The position numbers and the translations under genes are program-made. Below are positions 9,001-15,702 of a stretch of DNA of 64,000 nucleotides, piece by piece. The notes under the pieces were generated by a model, which saw only the letters and a list, made by a program, of their open reading frames with translations, was not told the origin of the DNA and ran no database searches. The stretch is from Sphaerospermopsis sp. SIO1G1 (lineage in GTDB: Bacteria; Cyanobacteriota; Cyanobacteriia; Cyanobacteriales; Nostocaceae): assembly GCA_010672785.1 (NCBI GenBank), contig JAAHFX010000009.1, positions 382,447-446,446 of the forward strand. Reading direction: 5' to 3'. Each line of letters starts with the position of its first letter. The stretch's first letter is position 1.

Positions 9001-10121
9001 AACTAACAGAAACTGAATTATTGGCTAGTCAACAAAGATTGCAATATCTTCTGACTGCCAGCCCAGCAGTAATTTATACTAGAAAGTCTGGTGAAGATTT
9101 TGGTGCTATTTTCATCAGTGATAACATTAAAGTTATGATGGGTTATCAAGCAGAGGAATTTTTAAGAAATTCAGAATTTTGGTACAGTCATATTCATCCT
9201 GAGGATTTACCATCAGTCATTCAAGAGTTATCAAAAGTCTTAGAACAAGACGACTACAGCTTAGAATATCGCTTTTTACACCAAGACGGTAATTATCGTT
9301 GGGTATATGATCAAGGAAAAGTAGTATGGGATGGATTTGGTAATCCTTTAGAATTGGTTGGTTACTGGGCAGATATTACAAATCGTAAACAGTTAGAACA
9401 AGAACTAATCATCGCATTGGAGAAAGAGAAAGAACTCAATGAGTTAAAATCCCGCTTCATCTCCATGACTTCCCATGAATTCCGTACCCCTTTAAGTACC
9501 ATTCTTTCATCTGCGGAATTATTAGAACACTATCGTCATAAATGGAGTGAAGATAAGCAATTAACTCATTTACGCAGGATAGAAACTGCCGTTCACAGAA
9601 TGACAGAAATGCTAGATGACATCTTGGTTAGTGGTAAAGCAGAAGCTGGCAAATTGGAGTATAGACCGATACCATTCGATTTAATTATATATTGCCATAA
9701 ATTGGTAGATGAACTCCAGTTAAATCTCAGAAACCAGTCTGGTATTTGTTTCAAGACAGAAGAAAAATCTATACCCTGCTATATGGATCAGAAATTATTG
9801 GGACATATTCTGATCAATTTACTCTCTAATGCTGTTAAATATTCTGCGGATAATACTATAGTTAAATTTACATTATTTTGTCATAATCAACAAGTTATCT
9901 TTGAAATTGAAGATCAGGGAATTGGTATTCCTCCAGAAGATTTACAATATTTATTTGAATCTTTTTATCGTGCTAGAAATGTTGGTAATATCTTGGGGAC
10001 TGGATTAGGTCTAGCAATTGTTAAAAAATGTGTTGATATATATCAAGGAGAAATTAATGTCCTTAGTAATGTGGGAGTAGGTACAAAGTTTACTGTTAAA
10101 ATTCCTTTAAAAAAATCTTAA
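6099..10121 (+). CDS. CBS-PAS-GAF multisensor histidine kinase
   Basis: Soluble 1340-residue sensor kinase with no transmembrane segment. In order: a CBS pair (about 14-130), PAS (180-300, WLKITGLE), GAF (310-475, ending AMFSQQP), then five further PAS/PAC units (about 480-600, 605-725, 730-850, 855-980 and 985-1105). These are followed by HisKA with SMTSHEFRTPLS (His1126) and an HATPase domain with NLLSNAVKYS and GTGLGLAIVKK near the C-terminus. No receiver domain is fused; the cognate receiver is the next gene, 14 bases downstream. An AGGAG ribosome site precedes the ATG. The GAF domain lacks an obvious bilin-binding cysteine motif that I could confirm, so ligand and stimulus are unknown. 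The N-terminal CBS pair suggests adenosine-nucleotide sensing (inference). Confidence 0.9.
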   Translation: MLYPNCLNIENLETIIDNSPLIFTPDANILEVIAMMAKSAKGVLVKSDAQLLGYLTQQNIIELIASNRELKNTPITEVMQTPVMQIKLAPESDLETLISQLHDKQIKLWAVLDQQDKLKGTISPDSIYEAILPTQKTIHNQEVIGMLGIRENVTETRRSQTALETSEQSFQCLAKSITLQEAEQKYQNINTVSSVGIFRCNPQGNCIYVNDYWLKITGLEVSSAMGLGWIEALHPEDKERVIQEFRLAVDENLPFKSEYRLVHTDNHHTWVLGQAIPEFIADEKVISYIGTFIDITDCKKGQLELAEKVKLANLRATIDTIVNQSENLITMMGGCTDTLVAHLGVAFARIWTLNPEYKILELQVSSGMYTHVNGCHSHIAIGRQKVGLIAAKGKPDYSNFLLDDPDFNDKEWVKREGMKSFAGYPLILAGKTIGVIAMFSQQPMTETTFTALGVVANEIAIGIKRKQTEAALKKSEERFRNLVETTSDCIWEMDENYAYTYISPKITEILGYKYQELLGKTVFDLMPPIEAKIFQETLKTIFRKNQSFKCLETINLHKNGNLVFLETSGIPIFNAKDKFVGYRGIARDITTRKQEAAILRDTQNRLQAILDNLPAILYVLDTENRYLLINQEFEKIFHISQYQIVGKNIKDIWPQEVAAKFIHDNLKIIAGNIPRRVEEFVPLEDGTHTYLSIKFPLKNKDGINYALCAISTDITERKLVEKSLQRLHKAIESTGDGISITDISGQAIYVNPAFIDIFDYTESQLNSSGGIEANFLNKNLFKIIFDTVQKGQSWRGEVAMITKNGENLQIDLRTDAIRDIDGKIVSFVSIYTDITQKKIIEEGLRLRDRAMAATGNGVVIADVTSPGKSVIIYVNPAFENITGYTATEVLGQNFPVVRDVELNQKSLSQLKKAMETGKNCTVILRNYNDNHTQDSNLFWHELSISPVYDVYGSLTHYIGIQSDITEHKLTETELLASQQRLQYLLTASPAVIYTRKSGEDFGAIFISDNIKVMMGYQAEEFLRNSEFWYSHIHPEDLPSVIQELSKVLEQDDYSLEYRFLHQDGNYRWVYDQGKVVWDGFGNPLELVGYWADITNRKQLEQELIIALEKEKELNELKSRFISMTSHEFRTPLSTILSSAELLEHYRHKWSEDKQLTHLRRIETAVHRMTEMLDDILVSGKAEAGKLEYRPIPFDLIIYCHKLVDELQLNLRNQSGICFKTEEKSIPCYMDQKLLGHILINLLSNAVKYSADNTIVKFTLFCHNQQVIFEIEDQGIGIPPEDLQYLFESFYRARNVGNILGTGLGLAIVKKCVDIYQGEINVLSNVGVGTKFTVKIPLKKS

Positions 10122-10135
10122 TAATGAGGTGAATC

Positions 10136-11347
10136 ATGGCCAAAATTTTAGTAATAGAAGATGAAGAATCTGTACGTGAGAATCTCTTAGATTTATTAAC
10201 AGCAGAAGAATTTGAAACCGTCGTGGCCGACAATGGGGAAATAGGTTTAAACTTAGCAATCAGGGAATTACCAGATTTAATTTTATGTGACATGATGATG
10301 CCAGAACTAGATGGTTATGGAGTATTAAAGGCATTAAGAAAACAACCATTGACTGCGACTATTCCATTTATTTTTTTAACTGCAAAATCTGCCAAATCTG
10401 ATTTTCGCCAAGGTATGGATATGGGAGCAGATGATTTTTTAACCAAACCTTTTACCAGAGCTGAGTTACTAAGTGCAATTATCAACAAAATCAAAAAATA
10501 TGAAAATTTTAGAAAGCATTTTCAAGATCAAAATGAAAATTATCAACTATCACCTAGAATGCAAATTATTAACCAACAATTACATGAAGACGTAATCAAT
10601 AACAATTTCCAAGGATTTACAATCAATTATCAGCCAGTTGTGAATATAAATAACGGTAAAATAATCGGAGCAGAAAGTTTATTGCGTTGGAGAAATCACG
10701 AATTAGGTGAGGTTTCACCTAGTGAATTTATTCCGCTGGCAGAATCAAACGGTTTAATTCTCAATATTGATAACTGGGTATTGAGAACTGTATGCAAACA
10801 AATCAGAAATTGGCATGATCAAGGACTGAATCACTTAACAATTTCGGTAAATTTTTCAGCCGTAGAATTCAACCAAGAAGATTTAATTTCTAAAGTCGTT
10901 AATTTAATAGAAATACACAATTTAGAACCCAGTTGTTTAGAAATAGAACTGACAGAAAGCATGATTATAGAAAATGTAGATTGTGCCATTTCCATCATGA
11001 GTAAACTATGTTCACTAGGTTTTAATATAGCAATTGATGATTTTGGGACAGGACAATCATCTCTCAACTATTTACGACTTTTTCCGGCAAATACCATTAA
11101 AATTGATCGTACTTTTGTGCAAAATGTAAATCAGGATTATGCCAAGTCAGTCATTGCTAAAAACATGATTAAAATGGCTCAAGATTTACACTTAAAAATA
11201 ATTGCAGAAGGTGTAGAAACCATCGGAGAATTATCTTTCCTTAAAGAAAACAAATGTGATGCTATTCAAGGGTGTATATTTAGCCTAGGCTTACCCAGAT
11301 CAGAATTTGAAGATTTGTTATTCTCTGATCATACTTTTTTTGTATAG
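10136..11347 (+). CDS. REC-EAL response regulator (c-di-GMP phosphodiesterase)
   Basis: 403 residues. The N-terminal receiver (1-120) has the acidic pair ED at 9-10, phospho-acceptor Asp52 in LILCDMMMPELDG, and the FLTKPF lysine. A helical linker leads to an EAL domain at about 160-395. The signature is ESLLRW rather than EALLRW, but the other expected metal and catalytic positions are present: SVNFSA, ELTES, IDDFGTG, IKIDRTF, AEGVET and a QG near the end. It is therefore probably active in hydrolysing cyclic di-GMP. It lies 14 bases downstream of the kinase with a GAGGTG ribosome site, so the two should be co-transcribed and act as a phosphorelay lowering c-di-GMP. Confidence 0.92.
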   Translation: MAKILVIEDEESVRENLLDLLTAEEFETVVADNGEIGLNLAIRELPDLILCDMMMPELDGYGVLKALRKQPLTATIPFIFLTAKSAKSDFRQGMDMGADDFLTKPFTRAELLSAIINKIKKYENFRKHFQDQNENYQLSPRMQIINQQLHEDVINNNFQGFTINYQPVVNINNGKIIGAESLLRWRNHELGEVSPSEFIPLAESNGLILNIDNWVLRTVCKQIRNWHDQGLNHLTISVNFSAVEFNQEDLISKVVNLIEIHNLEPSCLEIELTESMIIENVDCAISIMSKLCSLGFNIAIDDFGTGQSSLNYLRLFPANTIKIDRTFVQNVNQDYAKSVIAKNMIKMAQDLHLKIIAEGVETIGELSFLKENKCDAIQGCIFSLGLPRSEFEDLLFSDHTFFV

Positions 11348-11398
11348 AGGTTAACATAGGGTAAAATACCATACTTAATAGTAAGTAGAAGAATCATT

Positions 11399-11785
11399 AT
11401 GGGTAACCAAGAAGCAGATCACAAAGATCACGTTAAATTCACCTCTCACCATGCAGGGGAACGGCATTGGGGTATTGTAGAAGTTATAGAAGAAGGTGAA
11501 CATTATAGAATTAGTCGTTTAGAAATCAAACCCAGACATAGTATCAAACCGCAAATACATTATCATCGTCATGAACATTGGGTTGTAGTGTCTGGAGTTG
11601 CTAAAGTGACTTGTGATGAGGAAGAAATATTTTTAAGTCGTAATCAATCGACCTATGTACCAGCTGCAACTTTACATAAGGTAGAAAATCCTGGTTCTAT
11701 ACCTTTGGTAATTCTGGAAATTCAAAATGGTGAATATTTGGGAGAAGATGATATAGAACGTCCTTTTGAAGAACAGAAATTGTGA
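11399..11785 (+). CDS. Single-domain cupin, mannose-6-P isomerase-type
   Basis: 128-residue one-domain cupin. HYHRHEHW (54-61) supplies the metal-binding histidines and glutamate of cupin motif 1. Motif 2 is around YVPAATLHKVEN (His93). The sequence resembles the C-terminal domain of type II phosphomannose isomerase/GDP-mannose pyrophosphorylase, here free-standing without the nucleotidyltransferase domain. The likely role is sugar-phosphate binding or isomerisation. It starts 51 bases after the REC-EAL gene and may share its transcript. Confidence 0.85.
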   Translation: MGNQEADHKDHVKFTSHHAGERHWGIVEVIEEGEHYRISRLEIKPRHSIKPQIHYHRHEHWVVVSGVAKVTCDEEEIFLSRNQSTYVPAATLHKVENPGSIPLVILEIQNGEYLGEDDIERPFEEQKL

Positions 11786-11958
11786 ATTATAGCAATTCAA
11801 TTCCCTTGCTAGTAAGGTACAACATGAATTTTAGGAAACTCTAAACAGGGAACAGGAAATGAATTAGTTTGTAATCCATGAGACTGGGAGGGAAACGCTA
11901 TATCAATTAGCAGTTATTAGTGAAAAAAATGTCAGAGTAAACAGAAAAAAATGAACTA

Positions 11959-12633
11959 ATGACTCAAATTAAATTACCTATTTCTTGGCAAAATATATTA
12001 GCTGAGGAATTAGAAAAACCTTATTTTATCAAACTGCAAGAATTTATCTGTGAAGAAAGAAAATCTTATTCTGTTTACCCATCTGAACAAGAAGTTTTTT
12101 CTGCTTTTGAATTAACACCTTATGCACAAGTCAATGTTTTATTATTAGGACAAGATCCTTACCACAGAAAAAACCAAGCACATGGACTATGTTTTTCTGT
12201 AAAACCAGGAATAAAACCACCGCCATCATTAATGAATATATTTAAGGAATTAAAAACAGATATAGGTTGTGAAATTCCCAGTCATGGTTATTTAGTAAAT
12301 TGGGCTAAACAAGGTATCTTAATGTTAAATGCAGTATTAACAGTTAGGGCTAGTACTGCAAACTCTCATAAAAACCAAGGGTGGGAAATTTTCACTGATG
12401 CAGTAATTCATAAAATCAATCAAAAACCAGATCCGGTTGTGTTTGTTTTGTGGGGTGGATATGCACAAAAGAAATTAAAGTTAATTGATACAACCAGACA
12501 TTGTGTAATTAAATCGGCTCACCCTTCACCCCTTTCTGCACATAATGGGTTTTTTGGCAGTCAGCCATTTTCAAAGATTAATTCAACGCTCAGGAAATGG
12601 GGTAAACCAGAAATTGATTGGGTGAGTAAGTAG
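11959..12633 (+). CDS. ung: Uracil-DNA glycosylase
   Basis: Family 1 uracil-DNA glycosylase, which excises uracil from DNA in base excision repair. The 224-residue product has all signatures: GQDPYH at 64-69 with general-base Asp66, the uracil-binding segment GLCFS, VLWGGYAQ, and HPSPLSA at 188-194 with catalytic His188. The ATG at 11959 is chosen because the ATG at 11951 is followed directly by a stop codon. The length is normal for the family. Confidence 0.97.
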   Translation: MTQIKLPISWQNILAEELEKPYFIKLQEFICEERKSYSVYPSEQEVFSAFELTPYAQVNVLLLGQDPYHRKNQAHGLCFSVKPGIKPPPSLMNIFKELKTDIGCEIPSHGYLVNWAKQGILMLNAVLTVRASTANSHKNQGWEIFTDAVIHKINQKPDPVVFVLWGGYAQKKLKLIDTTRHCVIKSAHPSPLSAHNGFFGSQPFSKINSTLRKWGKPEIDWVSK

Positions 12634-12780
12634 GCAAGAGGCAGGGTGCAGGGTGGAAGAGGCAGGGTGCAGGGTGCTTTCTTGCAGGGAGAGAATTAAA
12701 AAACTACTTTTTAATCTCTCGAAGTCGAAAAAGTGCAAGGTTTTCACCCACTCACCCACTCACCCCATCACCCCATCACC
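12634..12780. repeat. GGGTGCA array, element core, CACTCACC array
   Basis: 12636-12690 holds GGGTGCA-type heptamers. 12690-12742 matches the interior of the element at 14201-14404 (GAGAGAATTAAAAA, then AAAGTGCAAGGTTTTCA). 12745-12780 is a CACTCACC/CACCCCAT array. No terminal repeats of the element are present, so this is an internal fragment. Confidence 0.7.
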
Positions 12781-13539
12781 TTAAAACCATCCCTCTTGTT
12801 CTAAGGTTTCAATCAGTTGTAAACCACGAGGATCACCAACTCCTAGAAGAGAAGCTTTAGCATCTTCTCTAACTCCTAAGTCTTTATCTTCAGCAAAGGC
12901 TTGAATGAGTGCGTCAATAGCAGTGGCATAAACTACATTAGATGGTAATTCCTTACAGAGTTGACCAATTGCCCAAGCAGAATTGCTACGAACTGCGGGT
13001 ATGGTGTCTTGGACAAGGGCTTCTATGAGGGGAGGTATTGCACCAACAACTATTTCGTAACCTACTGTTGCCATTTGTGCTAAGGCGCTGGCAGACCAAA
13101 GACGGACGGCAGAGATATCTGTTCTGAGGGCATCTGTGAGGGGTATTAAGGAACGGCGATCGCGGCAGTTGCCTAAAGCCCAAACTATACCCTTTCTCAC
13201 ATAACCATTGAAGTCACATTTCAGTTGGTTGATCAGTGGTTCAACTGCATCAGGACTGGGGTTACGACCTAGAGCATAAGCAGCACTAACTCTGACTAAA
13301 GGACAGGTATCAGTTAACAGACCTATCAGATGGGGTATTGCAAGTTCATATTGAATATCACAAAATGCACGGGCAGCTAACATTCGTTGCTGGGGTTGAG
13401 TATCTGTCAGTAATGCCAGCATTGCCACAGGATCAGGTTTGGCTGTTTCTGATTCATCTGTGATTGGTTCTATGTGATCGAGAGGACTTTCTAGATCGTC
13501 TTCATTATCAATTAGATTTATATCTTCTTCGTCGTACAT
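12781..13539 (-). CDS. HEAT-repeat (PBS lyase-like) protein
   Basis: 252 residues. An acidic N-terminal tail of about 35 residues precedes five to six HEAT repeats of roughly 31 residues: RMLAARAFCDI, VRVSAAYALGRN, VRKGIVWALGNC, VRLWSASALAQM, VRSNSAWAIGQL, VREDAKASLLGVG. This is the alpha-solenoid fold shared with CpcE/NblB phycobilisome proteins and with general scaffold proteins. I see nothing that assigns it to bilin lyase activity, and no phycobilisome gene is nearby. A scaffolding or partner-binding role is the safe call. Confidence 0.85.
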   Translation of the reverse strand: MYDEEDINLIDNEDDLESPLDHIEPITDESETAKPDPVAMLALLTDTQPQQRMLAARAFCDIQYELAIPHLIGLLTDTCPLVRVSAAYALGRNPSPDAVEPLINQLKCDFNGYVRKGIVWALGNCRDRRSLIPLTDALRTDISAVRLWSASALAQMATVGYEIVVGAIPPLIEALVQDTIPAVRSNSAWAIGQLCKELPSNVVYATAIDALIQAFAEDKDLGVREDAKASLLGVGDPRGLQLIETLEQEGWF

Positions 13540-13649
13540 AAGATTTTGTTTAAAAAAGAGTAATTATATTTATGAGAAGTCTGGGGAAGATGGGGAGTTG
13601 GGGGAAAGTTAATAGCCATTAATTAACCCAATGCCCAATGCCCAATTAC

Positions 13650-14192
13650 CTAATAAAGAGATTTTATCATCCAGAGGGATTGTGTTTGATAACCAAGCTG
13701 TTGATAGAGGTTTAAAGCTGGTGTATTGATAGTGAAGACTTGTAGACCAATTTGGCGATCGCCTCTTTGTTTTGCCCATTTTTCTAGATGCTGCATCAAT
13801 GCCTTACCAATACCCTGACGACGATGGGAAGGAACTACATAAAGCAAGAATATATGAGCATGACGACTGCCTGTCACTTGATCTATGGCATTACCAGCCC
13901 AGAGACAGGCAATAGGTACTAGGGATGGGTGACTGGTGAATGGAGACTGGGTAATTTCGCCCATACTCCCTGCTCCTTGCTCCCCTCCTTCTTGATATAC
14001 CCACCATACAGGGGTATCACTAGAAAAATATTGTTCAACTGTTTGGGCCAGGTGAGAAAAATCTTGATCAGGAAAAAGTTCTTGATAAGTCTTTTGGATA
14101 AACTTGACCAAAAGTGCTTTATCTAAGGAAGAACCTCGACGAAGAGAATAACCCTTGACAGGAAAGTTAAGATTGGGCATGGACCATATCAT
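13650..14192 (-). CDS. GNAT acetyltransferase with repeat-derived insertion
   Basis: 180-residue GCN5-type N-acetyltransferase. The acetyl-CoA loop RRQGIGK is at 124-130, followed by ALMQHLEKWA and the C-terminal NTPALNLYQQLGY typical of RimI-like enzymes. The acceptor substrate is unknown. Residues about 68-92 are low-complexity and encoded by 13917-13991. That DNA reads, on the plus strand, as a stretch with CACCAGTCACC-like and GAGCAGGGAG-like heptamers in reverse orientation. It looks like intergenic repeat material inserted in frame between two core strands. The domain is otherwise complete. MIWSM gives a second possible start at residue 5. Confidence 0.85.
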   Translation of the reverse strand: MIWSMPNLNFPVKGYSLRRGSSLDKALLVKFIQKTYQELFPDQDFSHLAQTVEQYFSSDTPVWWVYQEGGEQGAGSMGEITQSPFTSHPSLVPIACLWAGNAIDQVTGSRHAHIFLLYVVPSHRRQGIGKALMQHLEKWAKQRGDRQIGLQVFTINTPALNLYQQLGYQTQSLWMIKSLY

Positions 14193-14200
14193 GTCCGGTT

Positions 14201-14404
14201 AAATATTTGCTGAAAAAAGTGTTTCCGTGAAGGCTAAGAGGCAGGGGGTAGGGAGAGAATTAAAAACTTATTTTCAGCCTCTTGAAGTTGAAAAGGTGCA
14301 AGGTTTTCAAGCACTGATCCTCTAAAATCTTGCATTTATTGAAAATTCAAATAGTCTCAAACACTTTACCTGTAATATTTTCACATTTATTCAGCATCCC
14401 CTAA
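14201..14404. mobile_element. MITE-like element, GGGTTTGCTGAA family (copy 1)
   Basis: Left end ATTTGCTGAAAAAAGTG and right end TTATTCAGCATCCCCTAA are inverted repeats. A GGCAGGGGGTAGGGAG tract sits about 37 bases in. Related copies are at 15550-15702, 23624-23749, 24767-24983 and 48591-48800. No reading frame of note. It fills the space upstream of the GNAT start and before the GGGTGCA array at 14420-14450. Confidence 0.75.
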
Positions 14405-14599
14405 ATACTTATCATTAGGGCAGCAGGGTGCAGGGTGCTTTCTTGCAGGGTGAGAAGAATTTTTAGACTTCTGCACACACCAGCTATATCGCAAGTGATT
14501 ATGCGGACATGGTGTCATTGGGAATTTGGCTATGCTATTAACTTCCCCCCAACTCCCCATCACCCCACCTCACCATCTCTTCTTGCTGCCTGTATATCT
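14405..14599. other. Intergenic, GGGTGCA array then no feature
   Basis: 14420-14450 holds three GGGTGCA-type units. The remainder, up to the stop codon of the small membrane protein at 14600, shows no conserved feature. Two short plus-strand frames here run antisense to that gene and into repeats, and were not accepted. Confidence 0.5.
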
Positions 14600-14743
14600 T
14601 TACAGACTACGAATTAAGACACCAACCGGTGCAGGTGCGGCCATATCAGAGGGTAGAAAGATTCTGGCACTGACTGCTAATAAAGCAACAAAAAATACTA
14701 AAACTACCAGTAAGGGGGCGATGTATTGACGAAAAATAGACAT
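14600..14743 (-). CDS. 47-residue single-pass membrane protein
   Basis: ATG at 14741-14743, TAA at 14600-14602. The product starts MSIFRQYIAPLLVVLVFFVA and continues to LLAVSARIFLPSDMAAPAPVG. A short polar N-terminus, one transmembrane helix (about residues 9-29) and a proline/alanine tail give it the look of a small cyanobacterial thylakoid or plasma-membrane protein. I do not recognise the family. It follows the 133-residue membrane protein by 56 bases, which include TCAGTTA repeats, and reads in the same direction. Confidence 0.65.
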   Translation of the reverse strand: MSIFRQYIAPLLVVLVFFVALLAVSARIFLPSDMAAPAPVGVLIRSL

Positions 14744-14799
14744 AATTTCAATTATTAGTTATCAGTTATCAGTTGTCAGCGGTTAGTTGTGGTTAATCG

Positions 14800-15201
14800 T
14801 TAGCGTTCATCCCGATCTAAATCATCTAGGACTCTTTCACAATACCAATTTTCTGGCATTCCTGGATAATTTTGTTTAGCTTGTTCTATTAACCTTTCGG
14901 CTGCGGCTACGTCACCTGATAATCTGGCAATGAGTCGGTTTTTCAAGTAGTTACCTGCTACTTCCTCATCTACTTCATTAGTAACAATGGGGTGATTGGG
15001 TTGTAACTGTTCACGTCGTAATTGCCAAAATAGGACATAGTAAAGTGTGCCAAATATTAACACTAGGCTAATAGTTCCCAGGAGTGTGAGGGGAGTCAAG
15101 ATCAAAGATTCGAGAACTAATTGTGAAAGTACGTAACCTAGTAATAAACCTGTAACGATGAGGACAAATGTACCGACAAGAATAACTACTTGGTTTGCCA
15201 T
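14800..15201 (-). CDS. Two-helix membrane protein, unknown function
   Basis: 133 residues. Two hydrophobic helices (about 5-27 and 33-59: VVILVGTFVLIVTGLLLGYV and LTPLTLLGTISLVLIFGTLY) are followed by a soluble, helical C-terminal domain. That domain includes NRLIARLSGDVAAAERLIEQ and PENWYCERVLDDLDRDER. The pattern resembles a membrane-anchored helical-hairpin adaptor. The start codon overlaps the 3' end of the upstream 67-residue gene by 16 bases, so translation is probably coupled. I do not recognise a named family. Confidence 0.8.
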   Translation of the reverse strand: MANQVVILVGTFVLIVTGLLLGYVLSQLVLESLILTPLTLLGTISLVLIFGTLYYVLFWQLRREQLQPNHPIVTNEVDEEVAGNYLKNRLIARLSGDVAAAERLIEQAKQNYPGMPENWYCERVLDDLDRDER

Positions 15202-15389
15202 ATATCCTCTTTTTCTTTAAGTCCTGGTCTGTTTGCTGTGACTTTTGGAGAATTCCAGGGAGAAAATAATAATCTGAGGAATAGTCCCAGTACAGCAGCA
15301 ATAATACTAATGAAAAAAAATAGAGGCCAACCTGCATTTTTTATGAATGAACTTGCTGGCGCAACTAGAATATCACGACTTACGGTCAT
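15186..15389 (-). CDS. 67-residue membrane protein, unknown function
   Basis: Starts MTVSRDILVAPASSFIKNAG. One long hydrophobic helix (residues about 21-43) is followed by a basic, proline-containing tail ending KEKEDIWQTK. I prefer this frame to a competing 89-residue frame (15068-15337), which has no membrane pattern and reads through the next gene out of frame. Its last codons overlap the start of the 133-residue gene, so the two probably form a coupled pair of a three-gene membrane-protein unit. Confidence 0.7.
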   Translation of the reverse strand: MTVSRDILVAPASSFIKNAGWPLFFFISIIAAVLGLFLRLLFSPWNSPKVTANRPGLKEKEDIWQTK

Positions 15390-15549
15390 AAAACTAGAAA
15401 GTACAGCATATTAAGTGACAAAATAACGTTGATGAATAGATATTGATTAGGATGGTAACAAAAGCTGATGTTCTGAAACCGGCATAAAAATTTTCAACGT
15501 TAATAGTCAAGATCAGGATTTCATGGTTTTTGCTTAACTGCTCAATGTT

Positions 15550-15702
15550 TAGGGGTTGCTGAAAAAAGTGATTGGTGGAGGAAGGGAACAGGGAAAAGGG
15601 AATAGGGAACAGGGAACAGGGAACAGGGAACAGGGAACAGTGATTAAATTAATATTCCCAGTCACCAGTCACCAATCACCAATCATCAGTCAGCAACCCC
15701 TA
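15550..15702. mobile_element. MITE-like element with nested arrays (GGGTTTGCTGAA family, copy 2)
   Basis: Left end TAGGGGTTGCTGA and right end TCAGCAACCCCTA are perfect inverted repeats with TA at both edges. The interior consists largely of two tandem arrays: GGGAACA/GGGAATA (about 15582-15640) and CACCAGT/CACCAAT (about 15660-15688). The right edge contains the stop codon of the symporter gene. The remainder of 15390-15549 shows no feature. Confidence 0.8.

Noticed and set aside
14435..14729. Two plus-strand frames of 60 and 67 residues
   Set aside because: They run antisense to the 47-residue membrane gene and through a GGGTGCA array and CACCCC repeats, with no protein-like composition or ribosome site.
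15068..15337. 89-residue minus-strand frame overlapping the small membrane genes
   Set aside because: It is out of frame with the 133-residue gene and lacks its clear two-helix membrane pattern; the 67-residue frame has the natural overlap with the next start.
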